Assembly: GCA_029004655.1 (NCBI GenBank)
Contig: JAQVYP010000107.1
Location: 1 to 6,105 of the forward strand
DNA: 6,105 bases
Direction: 5' to 3'
Source of the DNA: Oscillospiraceae bacterium
GTDB lineage: Bacteria > Bacillota > Clostridia > Oscillospirales > Acutalibacteraceae
This document shows positions 1-5,117 of this stretch, piece by piece. The position numbers and the translations under genes were made by a program. How positions within the stretch are numbered: the first letter of the stretch is position 1; each line of letters opens with the position of its first letter. The notes beneath the pieces are model-generated. The model made no database searches and was not told where the DNA came from. It worked only from the letters and a program-made list of their open reading frames with translations.

Positions 1-161
1 TGCGAGGATTTTGTTTGTGAGACAAGGCGGAGGACGAAGGCGGGCTATCGCCCGCCGAGAACGACAACGCAGTCTCGCAAACAAAAGACCGCGAAGATTG
101 GTTGATTTTTATTTGGAATTAGTATGAGTTGTCATACACATTTTATTGCAGAATTTTGCAA
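1..161. repeat. Structured GC-rich inverted-repeat element, truncated at the left edge
   Basis: There is no credible gene here. The segment is dominated by a nested inverted repeat. Outer arms at 9-23 and 72-86 pair over 14 of 15 positions (one T/C difference that still allows G-U pairing in RNA). An inner perfect 7-bp stem, GGCGGGC at 39-45 with GCCCGCC at 50-56, closes a TATC loop. Two smaller hairpins follow: GTATGA/TCATAC (122-127 with 132-137, loop GTTG) and TTGCA/TGCAA (146-150 with 157-161). Near-identical 9-mers GCGAGGATT (2-10) and GCGAAGATT (91-99) flank the large inverted repeat, hinting at a tandem unit or an element boundary. The core is much more GC-rich than the surrounding DNA. 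It could be a dispersed intergenic repeat or a structured RNA. The family is not recognised and the left boundary is outside the window. Confidence 0.5.
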
Positions 162-175
162 AACGACGAGTGTTA

Positions 176-216
176 TTTCCCCTAGGTTCAAAGGATTGGT
201 AGACACCTATTGGAAA
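176..216. repeat. Imperfect inverted repeat beyond the rny terminator
   Basis: Arms at 176-187 and 205-216 pair as TTTCC/GGAAA and TAGGT/ACCTA, separated by a symmetric 2-nt mismatch and closed by a 17-nt loop. It lies just past the rny terminator. It lacks a T-tract on either strand, so it is not a typical terminator. Function is unknown and it may be chance. Confidence 0.25.
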
Positions 217-223
217 ATTGCGC

Positions 224-254
224 AAAAAAGCGGACAGCCAAAAGGCATGTCCGC
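224..254 (-). terminator. Intrinsic terminator of rny
   Basis: Read on the minus strand, a 7-bp perfect stem GCGGACA/TGTCCGC (248-254 with 230-236) is extended by an inner GCC/GGC stem (244-246 with 237-239) with one bulged base and a 4-nt loop. Six consecutive T follow at 229-224. It begins about 30 nt after the rny stop codon, the expected place for Rho-independent termination of that transcript. Confidence 0.9.
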
Positions 255-286
255 ATAAATTCTATTTTGAAAACCCTAACTATTAT

Positions 287-1843
287 CTATTTAGCGTAAT
301 CAATAACTCTATTTTCTCTAATTAAATTAACCTTAATTTGTCCCGGATAATCAAGATCATTTTCAATACGTTTAACAATTTCTCTTGCGACCAAAACCAT
401 TTGGTCATCATCAACAACGTCCGGCTTAATCATAATTCTGATTTCTCGACCTGCTTGAATAGCAAACGAGCGTTCAACACCCTCAAAAGAATTGGCGATT
501 TCCTCAAGCTTTTCAAGACGTTTGATGTAGTTTTCGACATTTTCTCTTCTGGCACCCGGCCTTGCTGCCGAAATTGCGTCTGCTGCTTGAACCAAACAAG
601 CAATAACAGTTTTCGCCTCTACATCGCCATGATGGGCATGAATTGCGTGAATTACAGCTTCGCTTTCTTTGCATTTCTTTGCCACTTCAACACCGAGCGC
701 AATATGTGAGCCTTCATGCTCATGGTCAAGGGCTTTTCCTATATCATGCAAAAGACCTGCTCTGCGAGCCAAAGTAACATCTTCACCCAACTCTGCCGCC
801 ATAATTCCTGATAAATAGCAAACTTCCATTGAATGATTAAGCACATTTTGGCCATAACTCGTACGGTAATGTAACTTACCAAGTAATTTAACAAGTTCAG
901 GGTTCATGCTGTGAACGCCTGCATCAAGCATGGCTTTTTCGCCTTCCAGCTTGATTGTGCGATCGACTTCTGCTCTGGCTTTCTCAACAGTTTCCTCAAT
1001 TCTCGCCGGATGTATACGTCCGTCAACAATTAATTTCTCAAGAGATATACGGGCAACTTCACGACGAATTGGGTCAAAGCTTGAAAGGGTGATAGCTTCC
1101 GGTGTATCATCAATAATCAAGTCAACACCTGTTGCTGTTTCAAGAGCACGGATATTACGTCCCTCACGGCCAATTATACGGCCTTTCATTTCATCATTTG
1201 GCAATGCAACAACTGATACGGTAGCTTCCGATGAATGATCTGCTGCGCAACGCTGAATAGCCTGTGATATGAGTTCTCGTGCCGCTTTGTCAGAATCTTC
1301 TTTATATTGCTGTTCAAAATCAAGGATTTTAACAGCTTTTTCATGCTTAAGTTCACCTTCAAGGTTAGATAACAGATAATTTTTAGCTTGTTCAGTAGAA
1401 AATCCGGAAATACGTTCCAACATATCAAACTGACTTTTCTTTACCTGTTCAATTTCTTCTAATTTCTGGTCGATTTCTTTTGATCGATTATTAATTTTTT
1501 CTTCTTTAACTTCTAAATTTTCAGTTTTACGGTCAAGAGTTTCTTCCTTCTGCTGTATCCTGCGTTCCTGACGTTGCACTTCGTTGCGACGCTCACGCAG
1601 TTCCTTATCGGCCTCTGCTCTGGCACGATGAATTTCTTCTTTAGCTTCCAAAATTGACTCTTTTTTCTTAGATTCAGCTGTTTTCATAGCATCGCTTAAA
1701 ATACGGCGAGCTTCATCATTTGCTGAACCGATTGCTGCTTCAGCTGTTTTGCGGCGATGTGCAATACCAGCTAAAAAGCTAACAACAGCTATAATAACCG
1801 CAATAATTGCTAGAACAACATAAAACATTGGATAACTGGGCAC
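287..1843 (-). CDS. rny: Ribonuclease Y (membrane-anchored endoribonuclease)
   Basis: Endoribonuclease that initiates bulk mRNA turnover and processes specific transcripts in Gram-positive bacteria, acting at the inner face of the cell membrane. The 518-residue product is close to the usual family length (about 520). Visible parts, in order: an N-terminal membrane helix (about residues 6-27); a long charged Lys/Glu/Arg-rich coiled coil (about 30-200); a KH RNA-binding domain with the GxxG loop in GRIIGREGRNIR (221-232); an HD phosphohydrolase domain with His337 (NHSMEV), the His366-Asp367 pair in LLHDIGK, the HAHHGD segment (402-407) and Asp422 in ADAISAARPG; and a conserved C-terminal region. 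The start is GTG at 1843-1841, chosen because AGGAGGTG lies just upstream and an in-frame TGA sits two codons before it. The ATG five codons downstream would be too far from that site. The gene appears monocistronic, with its own promoter region and terminator. Identification is firm. Confidence 0.97.
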   Translation of the reverse strand: MPSYPMFYVVLAIIAVIIAVVSFLAGIAHRRKTAEAAIGSANDEARRILSDAMKTAESKKKESILEAKEEIHRARAEADKELRERRNEVQRQERRIQQKEETLDRKTENLEVKEEKINNRSKEIDQKLEEIEQVKKSQFDMLERISGFSTEQAKNYLLSNLEGELKHEKAVKILDFEQQYKEDSDKAARELISQAIQRCAADHSSEATVSVVALPNDEMKGRIIGREGRNIRALETATGVDLIIDDTPEAITLSSFDPIRREVARISLEKLIVDGRIHPARIEETVEKARAEVDRTIKLEGEKAMLDAGVHSMNPELVKLLGKLHYRTSYGQNVLNHSMEVCYLSGIMAAELGEDVTLARRAGLLHDIGKALDHEHEGSHIALGVEVAKKCKESEAVIHAIHAHHGDVEAKTVIACLVQAADAISAARPGARRENVENYIKRLEKLEEIANSFEGVERSFAIQAGREIRIMIKPDVVDDDQMVLVAREIVKRIENDLDYPGQIKVNLIRENRVIDYAK

Positions 1844-1852
1844 TATTCAATG

Positions 1853-1860
1853 CACCTCCT
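1853..1860 (-). promoter_or_regulatory. Ribosome-binding site deciding the GTG start of rny
   Basis: The minus strand reads AGGAGGTG, a long match to the anti-Shine-Dalgarno sequence. The AGGAGG core ends 11 nt before GTG 1843 (9 nt counted from the full 8-mer). A TTG closer to it is out of frame, and an in-frame TGA lies between site and start, so GTG is the only upstream start this site can serve. Confidence 0.85.
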
Positions 1861-1888
1861 TATATAAAAACCGCTGTTTAAAACTAAA

Positions 1889-1917
1889 ATTAGGCCGCGT
1901 GTTCGCCTTAGTGTCAA
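1889..1917 (-). promoter_or_regulatory. Possible proximal promoter of rny (weak)
   Basis: On the minus strand a perfect TTGACA (1917-1912) is followed after 17 nt by CCTAAT (1894-1889), a 4-of-6 match to the -10 consensus. TAATTT at 19-nt spacing is an alternative. The -35 sits in the decamer TACTTGACAC, which recurs exactly at the distal promoter 94 bp upstream. The poor -10 keeps confidence low. Confidence 0.35.
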
Positions 1918-1926
1918 GTAATTTCT

Positions 1927-1950
1927 AAAAAAACGACCCGCCAAAGTCGC
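1927..1950 (-). terminator. Terminator-like hairpin in the rny leader (attenuator or small-RNA end)
   Basis: On the minus strand CGAC/GTCG (1949-1946 with 1937-1934) is extended by G-U pairs on both sides to about 6 bp, and is followed directly by seven T (1933-1927). The stem is short, so termination would probably be partial. It lies about 50 nt downstream of the predicted start from the distal rny promoter and just before the second -35-like box. Confidence 0.4.
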
Positions 1951-1982
1951 ATACAATTAGCCATATTAAAAGCACTTTTTAT

Positions 1983-2011
1983 ATTTTATTACTATATTGT
2001 TGCTGTGTCAA
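1983..2011 (-). promoter_or_regulatory. Distal sigma-A-type promoter of rny
   Basis: On the minus strand TTGACA (2011-2006) and TAAAAT (1988-1983) are separated by exactly 17 nt: a perfect -35 and a 5-of-6 match at -10. The predicted start near 1976 gives a leader of about 130 nt before the GTG start. It is the best promoter match facing rny. Confidence 0.75.
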
Positions 2012-2027
2012 GTACAAAGTGTATAAT
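2000..2027 (+). promoter_or_regulatory. Possible far-upstream plus-strand promoter
   Basis: A perfect TATAAT (2022-2027) follows TTGCTG (2000-2005) after 16 nt; only the TTG of the -35 matches. It overlaps the distal rny promoter on the other strand, so the two may compete for polymerase. Use from here would imply a leader of about 270 nt on the aminotransferase transcript. Confidence 0.3.
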
Positions 2028-2039
2028 AGTGGCAAAAAT

Positions 2040-2069
2040 CCGACAAAAATATGCAATATACTGTATAAT
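2040..2069 (+). promoter_or_regulatory. Possible upstream plus-strand promoter
   Basis: CCGACA (2040-2045, 4 of 6 matches) and a perfect TATAAT (2064-2069) are separated by 18 nt. Transcription from about 2076 would run through the palindrome cluster to the aminotransferase gene. In DNA this AT-rich, -10 matches arise easily. Confidence 0.4.
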
Positions 2070-2152
2070 TTGATATATAGCAAAATATTAGTGATTTTTT
2101 ATTAAAACTTACTTTTATTATGTTTTTAGTGACAATTTCCAATATATTTAAA

Positions 2153-2203
2153 TATTATGTACATAATAATTTATAATTATTTTGATATATTAGTCGAATA
2201 ATA
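2153..2203. promoter_or_regulatory. Pair of TATTA-N6-TAATA palindromes, candidate operators
   Basis: Two 16-bp sites share the architecture TATTA-N6-TAATA. Site 1 (2153-2168) has centre TGTACA and is a perfect palindrome across all 16 positions. Site 2 (2188-2203) has centre GTCGAA and ends two bases before the -35 of the proximal aminotransferase promoter. Their centres are 35 bp apart. Between and overlapping them is AATAATT-TAT-AATTATT (2165-2181). Spacing and placement suit dimeric regulator binding, but AT-rich DNA produces such half-sites by chance. No regulator gene is visible in the window. Confidence 0.4.
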
Positions 2204-2205
2204 GC

Positions 2206-2234
2206 TTGAAAATAAATAGATTTTATATTATATT
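2206..2234 (+). promoter_or_regulatory. Proximal promoter of the aminotransferase gene
   Basis: TTGAAA (2206-2211) and TATATT (2229-2234) are each 5-of-6 consensus matches at the optimal 17-nt spacing. The predicted start near 2241 gives a leader of about 65 nt. It is the best-placed plus-strand candidate, tempered by the AT-rich background. Confidence 0.55.
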
Positions 2235-2292
2235 TATATAGTTAGTATTAAATAAGCATATATTACAGTTTGTCTTTCAACCTAAATGCTTT

Positions 2293-2297
2293 GGAGG
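2293..2297 (+). promoter_or_regulatory. Ribosome-binding site deciding the aminotransferase start
   Basis: GGAGG lies 8 nt before ATG 2306. An in-frame TTG at 2270 would lengthen the protein by 12 residues, but the site would then fall inside the coding sequence and the TTG has no comparable site upstream. Confidence 0.9.
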
Positions 2298-2305
2298 ATT
2301 TTTTT

Positions 2306-3586
2306 ATGAAAAATTATAGTGAGTTAAACCGAAATGAATTATTGGCAGAATTTGAAAGCGTAAAAACAGAATATGGGCATTGGTGTTCCAAAGGTCTAAA
2401 GCTTGATATGTCGCGCGGAAAGCCCGGACCTGATCAGATGGATTTAAGTACTGAGCTTTTTGAGCTTGTTAATTTAGATTTAGGATATATGAATAAATCA
2501 GGGATCGATTGCCGTAATTATGGTGGGCTGGATGGACTTGTTGAGTTGAAACAGCTTTTTGCTGAAATCATGCAGGTTGCACCTGAACAGGTAATCGTTG
2601 GCGGAAACTCTTCTCTTAATATGATGTTTGATACCGTTGCACAAGCTATGACAAACGGCATGGGAGATAAACCATGGTTGCTTCAAGGCAAAATCAAATT
2701 TATCTGCCCGGTGCCCGGATATGACCGTCATTTTGCAATCTGTGAACATTTCGGAATTGAAATGATTCCGGTGCTTTATAAACAAGATGGCCCCGACATG
2801 GACATTATCGAGGAACTAATTAAAGACCCAACCGTTAAAGGTATGTGGTGTGTTCCAAAATACACTAATCCGGACGGAATAGTGTATAGCGATGAAATTA
2901 TTAGAAGAATTGCTGCACTGCGGCCTGCCGCAAAAGATTTCAGAGTTTTCTGGGATAATGCCTACGCAGTACATTATCTTACCGAGAAGGAAGATCATAT
3001 TCTTTCAATATATGATGAATGTGTTAAACAGGGAAATCCTGATTTAGTTATTGTTTTCGCATCAACATCAAAAATTACTTTCCCCGGTGCCGGTGTCGCA
3101 GCTGAAGCCGCAAGCCCGGCAAATGTTGCTTTAATTAAATCCCGCATGAGTTTTCAAACAATCGGTCCTGATAAACTTAACCAACTGCGTCATGCAAGAA
3201 TGTTTACCGGTATTGACAAAATTCATGATCATATGAAACTTCACGCAAAAATTCTGCGTTCAAAGTTTGAAACAGTTTTGAAAGAACTGGACAACAGCTT
3301 GGCAGATTTGGGAATTGCCACATGGACAAAGCCGAACGGCGGTTATTTTATAAGTATGTATGTAACTCCCGGCTGTGCCAAAAGAGCGGTTGCGCTTTGC
3401 TTGGATGCCGGCTTAACACTCACACCGGCTGGCGCCACTTATCCTTATGGTAAAGATCCACAGGACAGCAATATCCGTATTGCTCCGACATATCCTTTGA
3501 CCGATGAATTGGCAAATGCATCATCACTATTATGTACATCGGTTAAGTATGCTGTTCTTGAAAAACTAATAGAGCCTAAAAACTAA
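2306..3586 (+). CDS. PLP-dependent aminotransferase, Rv3722c-like aspartate aminotransferase family
   Basis: Pyridoxal-phosphate enzyme of the class I/II fold. It resembles the family once described as MocR-like aminotransferases (Pfam PF12897), whose studied member, Mycobacterium tuberculosis Rv3722c, is an aspartate aminotransferase. The likely reaction is aspartate plus 2-oxoglutarate to oxaloacetate plus glutamate, in the cytosol. The 426-residue product shows the family's N-terminal SRGKPGPDQ (36-44), NYGG (71-74), the cofactor-phosphate segment GGNSS (99-103), Tyr139 in the VPGYDR segment that probably stacks on the PLP ring, NPDG (188-191), DNAY (217-220), the Schiff-base Lys256 in STSKITFPG, and substrate-carboxylate Arg391 in NIRIAP. 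There is no DNA-binding domain, so it is an enzyme and not a GntR/MocR regulator. No signal peptide is seen. It stands alone, divergent from rny, with only a weak AT-only hairpin after the stop. The substrate is inferred from family; other amino donors are possible. Confidence 0.9.
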   Translation: MKNYSELNRNELLAEFESVKTEYGHWCSKGLKLDMSRGKPGPDQMDLSTELFELVNLDLGYMNKSGIDCRNYGGLDGLVELKQLFAEIMQVAPEQVIVGGNSSLNMMFDTVAQAMTNGMGDKPWLLQGKIKFICPVPGYDRHFAICEHFGIEMIPVLYKQDGPDMDIIEELIKDPTVKGMWCVPKYTNPDGIVYSDEIIRRIAALRPAAKDFRVFWDNAYAVHYLTEKEDHILSIYDECVKQGNPDLVIVFASTSKITFPGAGVAAEAASPANVALIKSRMSFQTIGPDKLNQLRHARMFTGIDKIHDHMKLHAKILRSKFETVLKELDNSLADLGIATWTKPNGGYFISMYVTPGCAKRAVALCLDAGLTLTPAGATYPYGKDPQDSNIRIAPTYPLTDELANASSLLCTSVKYAVLEKLIEPKN

Positions 3587-3591
3587 CAATA

Positions 3592-3610
3592 AAAATTATT
3601 AACTAATTTT
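3592..3610 (+). repeat. AT-only hairpin after the aminotransferase stop
   Basis: AAAATTA (3592-3598) pairs perfectly with TAATTTT (3604-3610) around a 5-nt loop. All pairs are A-T and only the arm's own four T occur, so it is at best a weak terminator. Readthrough toward secD is possible. Confidence 0.3.
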
Positions 3611-3612
3611 GA

Positions 3613-3641
3613 TTGACTTGACAGCCAAAAAACTATATAAT
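3613..3641 (+). promoter_or_regulatory. Sigma-A-type promoter of secD-secF
   Basis: TTGACT (3613-3618, 5 of 6) and a perfect TATAAT (3636-3641) are 17 nt apart. The predicted start near 3648 gives a leader of about 90 nt before ATG 3738. Two further TTGACA boxes overlap the region (3618-3623 and 3641-3646). The second could pair with TGTAGT (3664-3669) at 17 nt as a weaker tandem promoter. Confidence 0.75.
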
Positions 3642-3655
3642 TGACAACATAATTG

Positions 3656-3685
3656 CGATGAGATGTAGTAAACACATCACCATCG
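3656..3685 (+). other. First hairpin of the secD leader
   Basis: CGATG (3656-3660) pairs with CATCG (3681-3685) and GATGT (3662-3666) with ACATC (3674-3678), with a small internal loop (A against AC) and a 7-nt apical loop. It begins within about 10 nt of the predicted transcription start, so it may form a 5' stabilising stem or part of a leader switch. Confidence 0.45.
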
Positions 3686-3690
3686 TTATT

Positions 3691-3713
3691 TAAAAGGTGT
3701 TTTGCGCCTTTTA
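3691..3713 (+). terminator. Terminator-like hairpin in the secD leader
   Basis: TAAAAGGTG (3691-3699) pairs with CGCCTTTTA (3705-3713), 9 bp including one G-U, around the loop TTTTG. The T-tract is short and made mostly of the stem's own four T followed by ATT. It could end readthrough from the aminotransferase gene, attenuate secDF from its own promoter, or be a simple 5' stem. It lies 11 nt before the secD ribosome-binding site. Confidence 0.45.
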
Positions 3714-3724
3714 TTAACTTCAAT

Positions 3725-3729
3725 GGAGG
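3725..3729 (+). promoter_or_regulatory. Ribosome-binding site deciding the secD start
   Basis: GGAGG lies 8 nt before ATG 3738. An in-frame TTG at 3702 lies within the leader hairpin and would place this site inside the coding region. Starting at 3738 gives the expected SecD N-terminus, two basic residues followed by a membrane helix. Confidence 0.9.
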
Positions 3730-3737
3730 TTTTGCCG

Positions 3738-5117
3738 ATGAAACGTACTGGTAAACCAGTGTTTTTTATCGTTGCAATTCTGATTTTCGCTCTAACTTAT
3801 ACAGCGTTCTTCGGAATTTACAACTACTACGGCGATAATAAGCAAATCATTCTTAAAGGTGCTAACGACATACGTTGGGGTATTGATATCAGCGGCGGTG
3901 TCGAAGCAGTATATTCGCCGGATAAAGAGAGCACGGACATATCTAAAACAGACATGGATGCAGCAAAAGAAATCATTTCAACTAGGTTAGTTAATAACAA
4001 CATAACAGACAGCGAAGTTTATACTGATTATGATAACCATCAGGTTATTGTGCGCTTCCCTTGGCAATCGGATGAAGCAGACTATGATCCAACTTCAGCC
4101 GTTAAAGAGCTTGGCGAAACCGCTATGCTGACATTTTGTGAAGGCAAAGAAAATCAGGATAAGATAATTCTTCAAGGTGCAGCTGATATTGATAGTGCAG
4201 CAGCAGGTGTTGATCCAGAGACCGGCGGATATATCGTTTCCTTGTCTCTTACACCGGCAGGAACATCAAAATTTGCTGATGCAACCGCTAGATTACAAAA
4301 CCAGATAATTTCCATCTGGATGGATAATACTATGATATCTTACCCGACTGTTAATGCTGTAATCACTGATGGACAAGCAATGATAAACGGCATGGCAGAT
4401 GAAGTTGAAGCAACCAATCTTGCAAACAAAATCAATGCCGGTTCTCTGCCGTTTGCTTTAACGGTTGACGATTCAAAGCTGCAAGTTATATCTCCTACAC
4501 TTGGCGAGCAAGCACTTAACGCTATGCTTATTGCAGGTATCATTGCTTTTGTATTTATTTGTTTATTAATGATTTTAAAATACAGACTATGCGGTGTGAT
4601 TGCAGTTATCGCTCTGATCGGACAAATCGGTGGGATGATAGCTTGCGTTTCTGGATTCTTCCCGAGTTTTGCAAGTTTCACCTTAACCATTCCGGGTATT
4701 GCAGGTATCATTCTTTCAATTGGTATGGGCGTTGATGCCAACGTGCTTTCAGCAGAACGTATCAAAGAAGAATTTGAAAAAGGCAAAACCATTGATGGTT
4801 CAATTAATGCCGGATATGAAAGCAGCTGGAGTGCTATTTTGGATGGTAATGTAACTGTTATTATCGTTTCAGCAGTTCTTATGGGTGCTTTCGGAACTCC
4901 GGACAGTTTCTTCGGAAAAATTTTCTCGTTAGTTATGCCTTTCTTAAGCTCTTCGATTACAGGCTCGATTTATTCATTTGGTTATACACTCCTTCTTGGT
5001 GTTGTATTCAACTTTATCATGGGTGTTACAGCCTCCCGCTTGATGCTTAAGAGTATCTCCCGCTTAAAACCATTCCGCCGTCCTTGGCTTTATGGAGGTG
5101 CTAAAAAGAATGCATAA
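3738..5117 (+). CDS. secD: Protein translocase subunit SecD
   Basis: Membrane subunit of the SecDF complex, an RND-superfamily protein that uses the proton gradient to pull exported proteins out of SecYEG after SecA-driven insertion. The 459-residue product has the SecD layout: a first membrane helix (about 7-27), the GIDISGG segment (48-54) corresponding to the family's GLDLRGG motif, a large external domain (about 30-250), then five membrane helices in about 259-435. Helix 4 carries GMGVDANVLSAERI, where Asp333 corresponds to the proton-path Asp (E. coli SecD D519, Thermus SecDF D340). It is shorter than E. coli SecD (615 residues), mainly in the external domain. Ser52 replaces the basic residue usual in the RGG motif. 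Its last codons contain the secF ribosome-binding site and overlap secF by 8 nt, so the two are one operon. Confidence 0.96.
   Translation: MKRTGKPVFFIVAILIFALTYTAFFGIYNYYGDNKQIILKGANDIRWGIDISGGVEAVYSPDKESTDISKTDMDAAKEIISTRLVNNNITDSEVYTDYDNHQVIVRFPWQSDEADYDPTSAVKELGETAMLTFCEGKENQDKIILQGAADIDSAAAGVDPETGGYIVSLSLTPAGTSKFADATARLQNQIISIWMDNTMISYPTVNAVITDGQAMINGMADEVEATNLANKINAGSLPFALTVDDSKLQVISPTLGEQALNAMLIAGIIAFVFICLLMILKYRLCGVIAVIALIGQIGGMIACVSGFFPSFASFTLTIPGIAGIILSIGMGVDANVLSAERIKEEFEKGKTIDGSINAGYESSWSAILDGNVTVIIVSAVLMGAFGTPDSFFGKIFSLVMPFLSSSITGSIYSFGYTLLLGVVFNFIMGVTASRLMLKSISRLKPFRRPWLYGGAKKNA
5094..5098 (+). promoter_or_regulatory. Ribosome-binding site of secF inside secD
   Basis: GGAGG within the codons for Tyr-Gly-Gly near the SecD C-terminus lies 11 nt before the secF ATG at 5110. 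It supports that start and coupled translation of the pair. Confidence 0.8.

Larger units (their letters stand above)
1844..2305. other. AT-rich divergent regulatory region between rny and the aminotransferase gene
   Basis: No convincing gene is present in these 462 bases. The rny-proximal third is mixed in composition. From about 2040 to 2270 the DNA is extremely AT-rich, with many short A and T runs. The region holds outward-facing promoters for both neighbours, a terminator-like hairpin in the rny leader and a cluster of palindromes, described separately. A 16-codon minus-strand frame (1964-1914) exists but has no ribosome-binding site. Confidence 0.8.

Noticed and set aside
181..210. GGTTCAAA-like string near 185-192, considered as a tRNA T-arm
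   Set aside because: No acceptor stem, anticodon arm or CCA end can be placed around it.
124..258. 44-codon plus-strand frame starting at ATG 124, its start overlapping the stop of another short open frame that enters from the left edge (2-127)
   Set aside because: No good ribosome-binding site precedes it, it runs through the rny terminator stem, and it covers several palindromes. The frame entering from the left is an Arg-rich translation of the inverted repeat. Neither resembles a known protein.
338..1428. Open frames on the plus strand and in another minus frame inside rny
   Set aside because: They are shadows of a full-length conserved gene, with no recognisable domains or ribosome-binding sites.
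1914..1964. 16-codon minus-strand frame in the rny leader overlapping the hairpin and T-run, considered as a leader peptide
   Set aside because: There is no Shine-Dalgarno sequence before its ATG and no run of regulatory codons.
2270..2305. N-terminal extension of the aminotransferase from TTG 2270
   Set aside because: GGAGG at 2293-2297 with an 8-nt spacer to ATG 2306 gives a clearly better start; the extension has no ribosome-binding site.
1844..2305. Riboswitch or T-box in the divergent region
   Set aside because: No conserved T-box, SAM, lysine or other riboswitch core motif is recognisable, and the DNA is almost entirely A and T upstream of the aminotransferase gene.
3702..3737. N-terminal extension of SecD from TTG 3702
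   Set aside because: The TTG is inside a hairpin loop and lacks a ribosome-binding site; ATG 3738 has GGAGG at 8 nt and gives a normal SecD N-terminus.
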